A stretch of DNA of 64,000 nucleotides, from assembly GCA_022497155.1 (NCBI GenBank), contig MU385722.1, positions 186,001-250,000 on the forward strand, read 5' to 3'. Origin of the DNA: Whalleya microplaca. Taxonomy: Eukaryota; Ascomycota; Sordariomycetes; Xylariales; Xylariaceae. Within the stretch, counting starts at the first letter, position 1. Every line of letters starts with the position of its first letter. Positions 43,653 through 58,190 of the stretch are shown here, one piece after another. A program made the translations under genes and the position numbers. Below the pieces are notes generated by a model. The model saw nothing but the letters and a program-made list of their open reading frames with translations. It had not been told where the DNA came from and did not search any database.

Positions 43653-46600
43653 ATGGCGGATCAGATGGCTTATCTCCTTTTTGGAGATCAGTCACTCGAC
43701 ACACATGGCTTCCTAGCCGACTTCTGCCGACGGGGAAACCCTAGTATTCTATCGAAAGAATTCCTTCTGAGAGCTAGCGATGCTCTGAAAGATGAGATAA
43801 ATCAGCTGCCTCGAGTAGAACGACAGAAGATCCCGATATTCCGAACGCTGCAACAGCTCAACGAGAGATACCATGCCCAGAGCATGAAGTACCCTGGAAT
43901 TGACAGTGCTCTGCTCTGTATAGCACAATTAGCCCATTATATTGAGTATGCGTAGTTGCGGAGCTCTCAAGGGTTAAGCGGCATTTGCTAACACTATCGG
44001 GAAGCCGATCCGAGAAGGAACACCAAGATGTTACCAAGCCCGAGTGCACAAAGCTCTCTGGCCTTTGCACAGGCCTCTTCGCTGCGACCGCTATTGCGTC
44101 GAGCCCATCGCTCTCCTCCCTTCTCCCCATCGCCGTTCAGGTCGTCCTGATGGCATTCAGAACTGGGTCTCACGTAGCGTCCTTAGCAGAAAGGCTAAGC
44201 CCCTCGACGGAGAGATCGGAAAGCTGGACGTATGTAGTCCCTTCCGTAAAGGAAGCTGAGGCGAAGTCTATCCTTGAAGAATTCCACAAGTCAGAGGTGA
44301 GATATTCAAGATGCGATAAATTGCACTGCTAGTATTCTAATCCTTGCAACAGGGCATCTCTCAGGCTGCGCAGGCGTATGTGAGTGCTGTATCTGCGAGT
44401 AACATCGCAATCTCTGGCCCGCCAGCGACCTTGAAGTCTCTGTTCGGCAAGGACCTGTTTGAGTCGAGACCAACGGCCATTCCCGTGTATGGCCCATACC
44501 ATGCTGCGCATTTGCATGGATCACTAGACATCGAGAAGATGCTTAGACTGAACAATGAGACCGTAACAGCTGCCCTTGAGGGGTCAAAACCCCGGAGCGG
44601 CATAATGTCATGTGTCAGTGGCGTTGCGTTCACTGAGACTGACACTAAAGCTCTCCTCAGAAGAGTAGTCCACGAGATCTTAAATGAGCCGTTGATGTTC
44701 AACAAGGCTCTAAACGGCAGCGTCAGCGAGGCACGTGGGTTTAAGGGGTCTCGCATTTTAGTAATCCCATATGGGCCGACCCAGGCTGCTAGCACGTTAG
44801 CCAACGCTTTGCGATCCCAGACCAAGGCTGAGGTCATAATACGATCGGCACCTCAAGTTACCCGCGAGAGCACAGCCAGCTCAATTGGCAATCATGGGTC
44901 TAAGGGAGAGTGCAAGTTAGCCATTGTAGGCATGGCTGGTCGCTTCCCTGACTCAGCGAGTGTTGAAGCCTTGTGGCAATTGTTGGAAAAGGGCATTGAT
45001 GCTCATCGTGTGGTACCAGCCGATCGATTTCCGGTCGAAACACACTACGATCCTACCGGGAAAGCTATGAACACTAGCCATACGCCATATGGTAATTGGA
45101 TTGAAAATCCAGGTCTCTTCGACCCGCGATTCTTCAATATGTCGCCGCGTGAGGCTTTCCAGACTGATCCAATGCAGAGGATGGCTTTAACCACTGCATA
45201 CGAAGCGCTTGAGATGTCTGGCTACGTGCCAAACCGGACGCCGTCCACGAGACTGGATCGGATCGGTACCTTCTACGGCCAGACTTCTGACGATTGGCGA
45301 GAAATCAACGCCGCCCAAGAAATTGACACATATTACATCACAGGTGGTGTCCGCGCTTTCGGGCCGGGTCGAATTAACTATCACTTCGGTTTCAGCGGTC
45401 CGAGTCTGAACATCGACACGGCTTGTTCGTCAAGTGCCGCTGCACTTCAAGTCGCATGCACAGCACTGAGGGCAAAGGAATGTGACACTGCTATTGTTGG
45501 TGGATTGTCATGTATGACAAATTCGGATATTTTCTGCGGTCTTAGCCGTGGGCAGTTTCTATCCAAGGAGCACAACTGCAACACGTTTGACAATGATGCT
45601 GATGGCTATTGCCGAGCTGATGCATGTGCTTCAATCATTGTAAAGCGTCTTGACGATGCTTTGGCAGACAAGGATAATATTCTAGCAGTTATTGTCGGCG
45701 CCCAAACAAACCATTCCGCTGATGCCATCTCCATCACCCATCCTCACGGGCCCACACAAACAATTCTGTCCTCGGCCATTCTTGATGATGCAGGCATAGA
45801 CCCGCTTGATGTAGATTATGTCGAGATGCACGGCACAGGCACTCAAGCCGGTGACGGTACAGAAATGATTTCTGTCACAGATGTATTTGCACCTGCCAAC
45901 CGGCATCGGCCTGCAGATCGACCTCTATATCTCGGTGCAGTAAAGTCTAATATTGGCCACGGAGAGGCTGCTTCTGGTGTCACTGCCCTTATCAAGGTCA
46001 TGATGATGCTGAAGAAGAGTGCCATCCCACCCCATATCGGTATTAAGAAAGAGATCAACAAGACTTTCCCCGCAGATCTTGGTGACCGGGGTGTTAATAT
46101 TGCTTTCCACAAGACACCTTTCACTCGTAAGGACGGAAAGCCTCGCCGAGTCTTCGTTAACAACTTTAGCGCTGCCGGTGGCAATACTGGCATTCTACTT
46201 GAAGATGGTCCTCGCTACAAGACAGCCACGGTAGATCCTCGTACGCAGCACGTAGTCACTGTGACTGCGAAGTCGAAGGCTGCCATGATCCGCAATGCTG
46301 AGAACCTTGTCAAGTGGATGGAAGAGAATCCCTCTACCTCGGTATCTCATGTTGCTTACACTACCACTGCCCGCAGAATCCAGCACTACTGGCGTATGAA
46401 TGTCATTGCTGGTAGCTTGGTTGAGGCTCAAGAAGCTATCAAGGAGCGCCTCAAGTCCAACTTTGTACCTGTGTCTCCGGAACAGCCTAAGGTTGCGTTC
46501 CTGTTTACTGGACAGGGCTCACAGTACGCTGGCATTGGAAAGGATCTCTACACTCATTACTCCATCTTCCGCCAGGCCATTAATGAGTACAATGAGCTTG

Positions 46601-49600
46601 CCTTCATCCACGGGTTCCCATCCTTCCTTCCTCTCATCGACGGCAGTGAACCGGAAGTACAGAAACTTTCTCCTGTCGTTGTCCAGATTGGATTAGCTTC
46701 GTTTGAGATGGCTCTCGCTAAGCTGTGGGCTTCGTGGGGAATACAGCCAAGCGTCGTTCTCGGCCACAGCCTGGGTGAGTACGCAGCTCTTCACGTTGCT
46801 GGTGTCCTATCGGCTAGTGACACCATATACCTTGTTGGCACTCGGGCTCAGCTTCTTGTTGAGAAGTGTACCGCAGGCACTCACGCTATGCTGGCCGTCC
46901 AAGGATCCGTTGAAGCTGTCACGGAGGCACTTGGTACTCGTGCATCTTCCACCAACATTGCTTGCATCAATGGTCCTCGAGAAACGGTTCTCGGCGGTAC
47001 CTCTACAGAAATTGCTGAAATTGCTGAACAACTTAGCGGCGCTGGCTACAAGTCCACTCAACTCAAAGTGCCTTTCGCTTTCCACTCTGCCCAGGTTGAG
47101 CCCATCTTGGATGATTTCGAATCTATCGCCCGATCCATTCATTTCAAAGAGCCAAAGATTCCTGTTATATCCCCTCTACACGGCAAGCTTCTCGATGGTG
47201 AGCCTATTGGTCCTGCTTATCTCCGAAATCACGCACGGGACGCTGTCAATTTCCTGGGTGGTCTTGTCTCTGCTCAACAGTCCGGTGTGATTGACGAGAA
47301 AACCGTATGGCTTGAGGTAGGCCCCCACCCAGTGTGTGCAAACATGGTCAAGGCCGCCTTTGGAACTACTACGATCGCTGTTCCAACTCTACGCCGTAAC
47401 GAGGCTACCTACAAGACTCTCAGTGCTACCTTATGCACCCTTCACACGGCCGGACTGAACCTTGACTGGAACGAATTTCACCGTGACTTCGACGCTTCAG
47501 TTCGCTTGTTAGATCTGCCCGGGTATTCTTTCGACTTAAAGAATTACTGGCTACAGTACACTGGGGACTGGAGTCTAACAAAGAACCGCGGTCCCTTGGC
47601 TGCTTCAGCCAAGGCTATTGAGGCGCCAAAGCTCAAGCTGTCTACTACCTCTGTCCAAAAAATCACGAAGGAGGAAGTTAAAGGTGACATCGCCATTCTT
47701 GAGACCGAGTCCGAAATGACCGAGGAGAATCTTCGCAAGGTCTGCTCGGGTCATCTTGTTAACGGTACTTGCCTTACTCCTTCGTCTTTGTATGGGGATA
47801 TGGCTATCACCATCTGTGAGTACGCGTACAAGCTTCTTCGCCCTGACACTGAGAATATCGGCGTGAACGTTGCGAACATGGAAGTTCCCAAGACCCTCCT
47901 GTTCGATCCCAAAGCCAAAAGCCAGGTTTTGCGCATGCATGTCAAGGCCAACGCTGTCGAGAAAACTGCTGAAGTCACCTGGACTACTGGCGAGGGCGCC
48001 CGGAAGACTGAGCATGCTGTCTGCAAGGTCTACTACGGCGACAAACAGGAATGGCTCGGTGAATTTGAGCGTGTTGATTACTTAATCAAGTCGCGTATTG
48101 AGGCCCTCAGGGCTGCTGAACAGCGCGGCGAAGCTTCGAAGATCGGTCGTGGTCTGGCCTACAAGCTTTTCGCCGCCCTCGTCGACTACGATAACCGATA
48201 CCGGGGCATGGAATCAGTCATCCTAGACAGCAAGACATGTGAAGCAACCGCCAAGGTCGTTTTTCAGACATCGCCCAGTGATGGCAACTTCCATACGGCA
48301 CCTTACTGGATCGATTCCGTCTGCCACATTTCTGGCTTCATCCTCAATGGATCTGATGCTGTTGACTCCCGTGAGCAGGTTTTCATTTCTCACGGCTGGG
48401 GTAGTATGAGATTTGCTGAGCAGCTCAGTGCCTCTAAAACATACCAGACATACATTCGTATGCAGAATGTGAAAGGTACCAAGATGATGTCTGGCGACGC
48501 ATATATCTTCGAGAGTGACAGGCTTATCGGCATTGCTGGCGATGTCCGCTTCCAAGCCATTCCTCGCAAAGTGCTCAATATCGTCCTACCTCCCCAAGGT
48601 GCTGCTGCCATCGGCGCTGCCCCTGCCCGGGCTACGCCGGCAGCTAGGCCCGCTAATACCAAGGCGCCCGAAAAGGCGAAGAAGCAAGTCACTTCTTCTA
48701 ACCTTCCAGCTGTCAATAAGAAGCTCACCAAGAGTTCTGTCGTTTCCCAGGTTATGGACATCGTATCTAAGGAAACTGGTGTCAGCCATGATGAGTTGGC
48801 TGATAATATTGCCTTCGCCGACCTTGGTGTCGATTCTTTGATGGGTCTGACTATCAGCGGTCGTCTTCGTGAAGAACTTGAGTTGAATGTCGACTCTCAT
48901 GCTTTCAACGATCATGCTACTGTCGGTGCCTTCAAGAAGTTCCTCGCACAGTTCGAGTCTTCAACTGCTGTCGTCATTGAGTCAAGTGGCTCTAGTGGAA
49001 GCTCTGATAGCGATGACGATATGGAGTCCGACTCCAACTTCACTACTCCTCCTGATGACAGCGAAAAAGGATCGGTGAAGGACGATGCGGGACCAATTGA
49101 CTCTGGAAACACCAGTGAGCTGCAACAGATCGTCCGTGAGACAATCTGTGCTGAGATGGGTGTGGAAGTCGAGGAGGTCATTGCCGCGCCCGATTTAGCC
49201 GCCCTCGGCATGGATTCGCTCATGAGTTTGTCTATCTTGGGTATCCTTCGCGAGAAGACTGGCCTCAACATCCCCGCGGACCTTCTAGGACACAACCCAT
49301 CCCTCAAGGATATCGAGCGAATTCTTGGTATCGAGGATAAGCCCAAGCGTGCTGCACCCGCCCTTAAATCGGCTACACTGAAGGCCACTAAAGTGGAGTC
49401 GAAGACTATCAAGAAGACGGAAACTGTAACCGTCACCAAATCTGAGACGGCAGTAGTTGACGCTTACCCTCACCGCAAGGCGACGTCGGTCCTGCTTCAA
49501 GGAAACCACCGCACTGCTACTAGGCAGCTGTTCATAATCCCCGATGGAAGTGGAAGTGCCACGTCGTACACAGAGATCTCTGATCTTGGCTCAGATGTCG

Positions 49601-50262
49601 CTGTCTGGGGTATGTTCTCACCTTTTATGAGAACTCCTGAGGAATACAAGTGTGGTGTTTACGGGATGGCCACCAAGTTCATCGAGGAGATGAAGCGTCG
49701 CCAACCGCAAGGTCCTTATGCTGTTGCTGGATGGTCTGCTGGTGGTGTCATCGCCTATGAGATTGTCAATCAGCTCACCAAGGCCAATGAAGAAGTATCC
49801 CACCTTCTCATCATCGACGCACCCTGCCCCATCACCATCGAGCCGCTGCCCGCTGGTCTTCACGCCTGGTTCGCGGAGATTGGTCTTCTTGGGGAGGGTG
49901 ACTCAGCCGAGAAGAAGAAGATTCCCTCTTGGCTTCTCCCTCACTTCGCAGCCTCCGTTACTGCCCTATCCAACTACACCGCGGAGCCCATCGCCAAGGA
50001 GAAGTGCCCCAAGGTTACGGCTGTCTGGTGTGAGGATGGCGTCTGCAAATTACCCACTGACCCAAGACCTGACCCATACCCCACCGGTCATGCACTCTTT
50101 CTTCTTGACAACCGGACCGACTTTGGCCCCAATCGCTGGGATGAATACCTCGACATCAACAAGATGACATTCCATCACATGCCCGGTAACCACTTCTCAA
50201 TGATGCACGGCGATCTCGCGAAGCAACTTGGCAGCTTCTTGAGGGAGGGCATCCACTCTTAA
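43653..50262 (+). CDS. pks1: Non-reducing polyketide synthase, melanin (T4HN) type
   Basis: Three exons: 43653-43945, 44005-44296 and 44353-50262, giving 2164 aa; introns of 59 and 56 nt. Domain order is SAT-KS-AT-PT-ACP-ACP-TE. Active sites are: SAT C119 (GLCTG); KS C553 (DTACSSS), H688 (MHGTGTQAGDG) and H731 (NIGHGEA); AT S1001 (GHSLGEY); PT H1329 (CSGHLVNG) and D1516 (YWIDSVCH); ACP S1690 (GVDSLMG) and S1817 (GMDSLMS); TE S1990 (GWSAGG) with a late GNHFSMMHG. All are intact. Many words match the 1,3,6,8-tetrahydroxynaphthalene synthase clade (Colletotrichum PKS1-like). It should condense acetyl/malonyl units, cyclise them through PT and release by Claisen cyclisation through TE. A serine/aspartate-rich linker separates the ACPs. 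Heptaketide naphthopyrone (YWA1/Alb1 type) is the main alternative product. Confidence 0.93.
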
Positions 50263-53200
50263 TCATCCGGTTGTACCCATGATGTCTTCGTCATATCATA
50301 CTGTATATAGAATCCATTCACCGTCGCACTCCTTGTACTTTCTTTTCTTTGAGACGCTGAGATGACCCGTGGACTTATCCATACTATATGATGGGCATAG
50401 GCGTCATGTGTTCACTCTGGATAGGAACTTCTATAGATCAGGGGCATGTTAGGATAGGCAGGTTGTCGATATTACTGGGTTCCTTACGTGGTACTCCAGC
50501 CTCTCTATATATGAGGTTCTCAACGCAGAAATGGTTTGTACTTAAAGACAAATCTATATACCAAATTTAGATTGCTCAACGATGATATCTCTATTTATCC
50601 CCTCTTTATGATGTCTCTGCTTATACCTTGTGTTTCACTGTGACAGTATTACTGCATTGGCATTGTTTAACATGGACATGAATATAGACGCCGTCGTCCT
50701 TCATGAACTAAAGGCCGTCTCACTAATGGGCAAGGTGTCCGCTCGACTTGTTTGACTCGTTCGTCTTGTTTTAGTTTAACACGCTCGTTTGCTTTAAGGA
50801 AGTCCAGCTATCAGACGTGTCATGTAGAAAAGGGGTTACCCCACACCTTGCAATATGAATGTTGATGGTAATATGCTATAGCCATAATATAATTAAGATG
50901 CTCATCCCCAATTTTTCGTCACGAGATTCTTACACAATTGCTAAAAGTCCTTTTCAGACAGTATTGCATTACTTAAGCATCATCATCTCTTAGATATGCA
51001 AAGACAATTATCTTATGCCTCACTTCTACGAAAATATGCATGGAAGTTCACCAGCTCTACCAGTGTCATCTAAGTTGACATACAATGAAATTGCACCAGT
51101 CGGGTAGACATATGACTGAGTTCTTATGCACATCTCTTGTGCCAATCTAAAGGAGCATGGTTTATATCATCTCCTCCATTCAAATCACCAAGTAATCTTG
51201 AAGTTCACGATAATGAGATAGTATGACATCTTGTGGTAGTTTCTAGAGATATCATCCCTGCTGAGCCCTTTCCAGATATCTCAAATCCCGATCGTCAAGC
51301 TTCAACTACGCAAGCTCAATTCTTGGCTGTGGCGCTGCTCCCATGACTGGGTTCAATTCACAACGCGACATGTGGTACCGCAAATATATCGATAGGTGCA
51401 GCGGGTTCACAAGTACAACATATCGGAAGCCCGCATGGGGAGAGTCCTGGGAAGAAACATCCAAGCATGCACGACATTAACGCCATGCTGGATCCGTCGG
51501 GTTCCCTTGCTGCAGAATGCGATATGGTGTCGACCCGACTGCCCTGTTACGAGGCAGTGGCTTGTCTGTCGAAAGAGATTCAGGCAGGCAGCCGTTATGG
51601 GATTTTCATTGCGTTTTCGATGGATCACGCCACTTGGGAGCCTTCCCCTGATCTTCACAACCTCTCCCATTTGGGTCTGGCCATGGGGGGGCCAATATAT
51701 GGTCTTAAACACGCATCTTTAACTTGGGGGTAACTTGGGGGTGGGAGGTATCTAGCCATCAGGCACAACCGGCGACCATCGTGAAGTCCGCAGCCCAATT
51801 CGTGCTCCCAACACGGCTGGAATAACCCTGCCTAACGCCTGCAATCGGCAGGGAGTTAAGGATTGGGCAACCCGCTCGAACGAGGCAATCCGGCATGCGT
51901 AGAACCCCAAGGCTGGGGTGACACCGCAGCGGGCGGCTTGATGGAGGTGCATCATGGATCAGGGAGGAGGAACACCACGTTTCGAAGCGACATAAACTGC
52001 ACGACATTTCGCCCGCGCGGCAACCAACTGGGCCGCTGGGCTTCGCTTCGGCCAGACCAGAGGGGAAAGGGGAGCCAGCACGTGTCACAGCAGTAAATAG
52101 GCTCGCGAGCTAGCGATGGAGATTTGACGCCAGCTGTACACGGAATAGAGAACATACATCACGAACTGTTTCGTACGCGAGGTGGAGGGCGCGCAAGCGT
52201 GCGGCATATCGAGGTCCCGTGTGTGCGTATGTGCGTGTGTGTGGATTCGGGCAATATGTAGAATTTGAGTTCTTCTCGTCTGAGGTTTCGTGTCCGCCCT
52301 TCCCTATGGTCAGGTGATCTCTTCTCTTTGGCTTTCAAATAGATTTATCATCATGCAAGTTCGCGTTGTTCTAGTCTCTGTTTGGGTGTTGACGTCAGGA
52401 CTAGCAAACGAGACCAAATTCGTTCAACATAGACACAAGTCGAATGCCTCTTCGGTACATAGTGCTGTCATACTTCCGTAAATATTAATGCTTCTTGAAG
52501 CTAAGATCGTATGCCTGAGGTTATCTACATTTATGCTCAAGCTAGGAAACTTAGCAGACCGGCATTAAGTATGCTTTGCATATTGCGAGGATCTCTTTCG
52601 GCTAGGCCATGCCTTAGAGAGGATAAAGATGTGTTTTTTCCCGCCCCATATGCTCAAATTGAATGTAGATTTATCACGTTAATTGACTGGTGGAATAATT
52701 AAAGCTGGCCTGGAAATTGGGCTGGAAGGTCTGAGCATAAACATCAATCTCGCAGTTCACATATGACTGCATATTTGGCGGAGGATTTACGACTGGATTT
52801 ACTGGCCCACGGTGTCCGAGGTAACGTTATTTAGGATATAGTATTGATTTCATTGCATTAGTCAAATTCTCCAGGTTTCGCAAGGCCTCCTTTTGTAATG
52901 TCTGTGAAACGGAAGTTAGGTCCTGTGCAGCTTAGTCCGAGTTTTAGACGCCGCGTAGCCGGAAGCGCCTACAGAGCTCAGAATAGAAGGTTTGGGATTG
53001 GGGTGCTTTATTTTGTCTCTATCAGAGCTATTTGACATCTCGTAGTTTTACCCTAGTCAAGGATTATCTAAGTCGATTTCCAGAGGCTCGGGTTACCTCC
53101 ACTTAGAAATCAACCGCTTAGTATGCAACATATATTTCATACTTGCATAACCTAGCAGTGAGTTACTAACTCAGACGGCATATATATGATCTATTGGAAT

Positions 53201-56200
53201 ATATGATCCTATCTAAGTAATATCACTTGGATTGCTACTAGGAAGGTAGAGGAATATTCGTCAGTCTCTTAAATTCGACCCAGTATTAAGGCTTGATTAA
53301 ATATCATAGCCAGCTCAGTGAGGGCTGGTGACATTCGTAGACACGAATATGATAACTCTTGCATCTGGATGGCTGAAAGAACAACAGTCGCTAAAGACCT
53401 CATTAATACGAGCATCTCACAAGCCATTGGAAATATTCGCAAGAATGAAACAGTAATGTAAACGCTTATCCCTGAATAAACTTTGAGGTTTTCATATTTA
53501 ATTGGTATAAATAACTTTGTTGTAGCCATCAATCCCTACCCGTTGCCTACGAACAGGACTAATACACCGGGGGAGAGAACAATTGATGAGGGAAACATAC
53601 CTACGTATCAAGTGACTTGGTTCCCATTGTAGTAATCAATGGATGTAGCTTAAGCTTGTCAATCGCGACTTGTGAGAATGAGACCAAGTGCCCCCGTTGG
53701 ATTCACTAAGATGCAATATCAGTGTAGCTTAAGTATACAAGGCAGCTTATTTTCTCCTGTCCGAATGCTGTGGAGGAGCCTCACTATAATCACCAAATAC
53801 GGTAGCAAGAGCATACCCAGTGGTTGTTCTTGTTGAATCCTCCAATATGACTAGATTTGAGACAGCAGTTGTCAAATATGACACCCCTAGATAATGTCGT
53901 AAGAATGCCGCCACATTCATGGTAACAGAGCATCTGTGGTCCAATTGTCAAGGTCAGTAAATGGCTAGATCCCACAGAGTTGGCTCTGGCTTTTCCAATA
54001 TATAAAAGAAGTTGAGGTTTCTAATATAGTTAGTAGAGAACAAGGATCTGGCAATAATACGTATACATGGTCTAATATCAAGCAGTTATCTTTATAGTCA
54101 GCTGCATAAATAGGCCATATTCAACCAAAAGTGATCGAAGATTGGCGTTACGAGCCGTGACAGCCACAAAGCAAGGTTGTAATGTAGCATCAATACTTTC
54201 GTACCCTGCGAATCGGTAGCCACATCTGAAAATCATGGTTCGTTGACTGTAACGTTCTTGTCTTCAAACATGAAGAAGCATGGCAGCGTTGCATCCGGAA
54301 TTGGTTGCAAGTTCATGCACATCGGTGCAAGGATATCCCACGTTTCGCCAAGTGGCGAGTCTGCCCTTTTACCACCCTTTCCGATCCCATCGTACTGCTC
54401 GCAGGCAGATCCTGGAGAAGAGTTATTCGAGTTTCTTGGTATGTGGCGGAAATAATGGATTTTGTGAAATGCGGTGATTCCACGAGGACTAAAATTCCAT
54501 GTTACAGATATTCTAGACCATTCCAACGCACAACGACTGCTGATCGTTAGATTGTCAATAGAAGAGCATTTGATCAACATGGCCGCTGTTATACTAAGTT
54601 AGAGGAAAGAGCAGACGAGGACAGACTTGGTTGGTAACAGCGAAGTTGACGCCGCCGACTAGCAATTTTCATATCCCAGTCATATCGTTCCCGGAATAAC
54701 AGTATAACGCAGAACTGGAGCATGTTACGAGAGGGCGACGTGAAGAAACACAACTTGAAGAACAAGAAAGACTTGACTAAACTTAAAGTAATTTGTGGAT
54801 CTTAACCCAAATAATTATTGGAAGTATGGGGCACAGAAGACAATCTAAACTGTCTCTCGACAATGTCTGCTTTTGGAATGGGTTTCGAGTCTCGACCACC
54901 TGAACCAAGCCGTATCGGTCTTTCCCTTCTCCTCGGATCTGGTCAGACACGGCGAGGACCATACACTACTTTGGCGTAGATATGGCGTTAGCAGACGGCC
55001 CTAGTAATCCTAATTGTGACTTGAGATACTTTAGCGAATGTAAACCACTGGCCGAGAGCAAGCCGAATTACAGCCACAAGTAGCCCAACGGTTAGCAGAG
55101 TGCCCGACTTATGCAAGACATCTGGAGCAAATAAACCCTCAGCTGTCTTTGAGAGGGGCAGTAAATGCACCTTGCTTTATCTAGTAAGAGGCGTTCCATA
55201 GCTAGCTACCGTGTTCAGGCAGCTTTGAACTAAATGACCTACGCAACCAAATTCGGACGGCGATCGAGACCCTGAAACTTTCGACAGATACGTCAGTGGA
55301 GCACTAAAGCTGATAACAAATTCAGATTAGAACATATATCAGGGCGGTTAGTTGTACGACTTTTGGGGGGTATACAGTCGAATATGCCTTTCATCGCTAG
55401 GAGCCGCCATGATTCCAGATACCCGCGCAACTAGTTTTCCGTCGGATGTAGAGAATACACTCGTAAAAGTTGGATTTACCTTTCCAAAGCACGACGGGGA
55501 CTTCCCGCCCTTTGTCTCACAACTCGCCATATTTGCACACCTCTCAACCTCCTTGCTTCCAACGATGAAGAAGTTAAATGTATCGCCTGTTGCCTGACGG
55601 AGGTCCGAGAAGCTCGAGGCCATCGCAGTTGAGTATACTATGGCGTCGTGGCATGCCATAGAGGGTTCTTGGGCAGCGATAAGACTGTCGAAAAGGCGGG
55701 GTAGAGATCAGCGAAGGCGCGGGAGAGCATATGTGTAATCCATAGAACAGACGATACGGCTAATGATTCCTGTTGGGAAAGAATCCCCAAGTCTAACGTG
55801 CAGACTACCACTGGGCTTAACTCCGCATGAAAGCTACATGATTAGGTATGTTTCCCTAACTACCAAATTGGTAGAGCTGCGATAAATGTGATGATCCATA
55901 GGGAGCCTATAGGAGAGGATACGGTAATAGAGCTTCAGGATGCCGTCATGTACAATAATCTGGGCAATAGTGTGTTACTTGAACGGCCCCGAAGGAATTG
56001 TAGGGCTGAGGATTAGCCCAGAGCTAAACACGTCGCCACATGTGTGTGGATCAAGGCATGTGGAGGATCGTCATCAGAAATTAAACATGGAATACAACCC
56101 ATGCTCGGACATGAACATAGAAAACAGGGTCTTGAAGTATCTCAAGAGGTTATCGAATACGGGGATCGCGGGGGAGGTCTGAAGGTATGAGTTAAGGTTT

Positions 56201-58190
56201 GTATTCACTTTAAAGCACTATGGATTAGGCAGTATGATTTAGTAGAAGTCCCTGATAGGAGCAGTATTGAACCTTACTTATGAAGTATGTATCTGCTATG
56301 GGAGGTAGTTTAGGAGCTTTATTAATGTTGCAAAACGCTATTTCGGGAAAATGAGTTAGGTACTACGATGTATGTATCCATACATATGTATCTATCCATA
56401 TCATATTCACCTAATGAGACACCCCACCCCCAACGACTCCAACAGCCGAATCTCCCACTTGGCGCACCCCCTTTTCACCTTCTCCCTCTTTGAAGGGTGA
56501 TCTCGCTTGATCAATCACATTAATCTATTCGGATCCTAGCTAGACATTCTTAAAGTGCCTATTGGGTTGTCCTTTGCTGCGCAAGTTTTCATCCTTCAGG
56601 AGCTTGACAATTCAATCTTGAATTCGAGTTCTTTACGCCTCGGGTCCGAGCCTCATCTCATCTATTACTGCACGATAACTCAGGAACCCGTTGATCGAGT
56701 GTCGACGTCTACGCCCAAGGAAGACCACAGAGTAGCATAACGAGATCCACCTGCATAAGTCTTGCTGCACCCTAAGTCCGGCTCGGAGAGCTCCAAAGAC
56801 ATATTATCTCACCCAGCCGTCCCAGCCACCCATACATCTGTTTCTCAAAACCCTGTCCATGACGACCCCTCTTCCGGCCTTCTGGCAAGCATCTGCAGTT
56901 GACTAATGTATGCACAGATAGACCATGCATCTATGCACCTCACTCTGGTTCTCTTTTACCAGGTGGGAGCTTGTTTCCAGGTTGGCCATTCGCTGTGTGG
57001 TCTTCACGTGTACACTATAACAGCACTTTGCATGCGTTACATACCACTACAGTACCCGAGTCTTCCCTTCTCCAAGTACTGGATGAGCGTTCAACTTGAG
57101 TTCTTCCTATTAAGAGCCACTAACTTGTTAGGGCTGGCGTCGCTACGCAATGCGGATTGTCTGCGAACTATGTTCAACCTATTGTGTTGCGACCAATCAA
57201 AGACTATGTCTTTTGAGACCATTGGCAACGTCGATTTTATCAACGTCGAGTCTATCCATAGCATATCCTTGATTCCCTGCTATCCGCAAGTGATATTTGC
57301 GTATATCTCATAGCTGGTAGTCTCCGCTGCTAGTTCAATTATTCATCAGAAAGCTGCTTTCGTCTCCAGCTGATCATTTTACGCCGGGGGCTCTGCCGCA
57401 CCTATTTGATAGGCTACCAGCTGACGCCCCAGCAATTGCAGCCACCTATGCCATACAGGTGAATGTCTAGTGACTCTGTATACGTTGGTAGCTTGGCCTT
57501 TCTTCCTGTTGGTCCTCCATTCATGTTGCTTGCAACCCATATGTTAAAGCTGGATACCTGAAATGTCAGATTCCTACGTAGAATCCACTCAACCCCACGG
57601 CCCATTCACCTCTCGACCACCACCACCACCACCACCATCAGCAGCATCACCCCATGGGACTCGTACGGAGTACCCTTTCTGACAACCTACGCCTCTGATG
57701 TGGGTCTGATCTCTCACTGCCTTTTACTCAAGACCAAATCAGGTTTTAATTAGTCCCTTGAGCCTTTTTAACGGGTCCGTCCCTTGTATAGTTTAAGTAG
57801 ACTCACTCTTTGCTATGCCTGGCTTCTGCATATCTCTCACGTCTTTCATAAACATGCTACCGGGTCCCTTGGCTTCACTTTCCCCTCCCCGGTTGCTTTT
57901 TCGTTTCCATGTATCTGGTATCGGCCATGACATACTCCGTGCTTAGTTAGTCAGCAGAAGCGGTCTATCTCATCCTGTTCATATCTTGGTCTCAACCAGT
58001 ACCATCGTAAGCTTTGTGCTACCGCCCTTCTCGTAAAGTCTCTGTCATACGCATACAAGTCCTATATTACTACTCCTACTACCTCGTCCCATCCATTTCT
58101 CACATGTTCACTGTCGTTACCCTAGGGTGCTAGTATTCCTCTTGGATAAAACTTGCCCTACCTCTGATACTTGTCGGCAGCATCGTAACC
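50263..58190. other. Long gene-poor spacer between PKS and regulator
   Basis: About 7.9 kb, mostly AT-rich. A GC-richer island at 51390-52160 carries a coding-like plus-strand frame (51467-51733) with no recognised family. On the minus strand at 55348-55659 a 103-codon frame (ATGDTFNFFIVGSKEVERC.., GKLVARVSGIMAA) also looks coding-like. Near 55090 a tRNA-like A-box is present without a B-box. The last 600 bp before the regulator are pyrimidine-rich with a CAC trinucleotide run (57617-57637), suggesting a long leader. No gene is called with confidence. Confidence 0.45.

Noticed and set aside
55085..55135. tRNA-like segment (TAGCCCAACGG, A-box match)
   Set aside because: No GGTTCRANYCC B-box, no acceptor stem pairing and a mispaired anticodon stem; at most an old relic.
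56906..57313. 135-codon plus-strand frame upstream of the AflR-type gene
   Set aside because: Hydrophobic and Cys-rich by composition of a pyrimidine-rich region; no conserved motif, likely chance.
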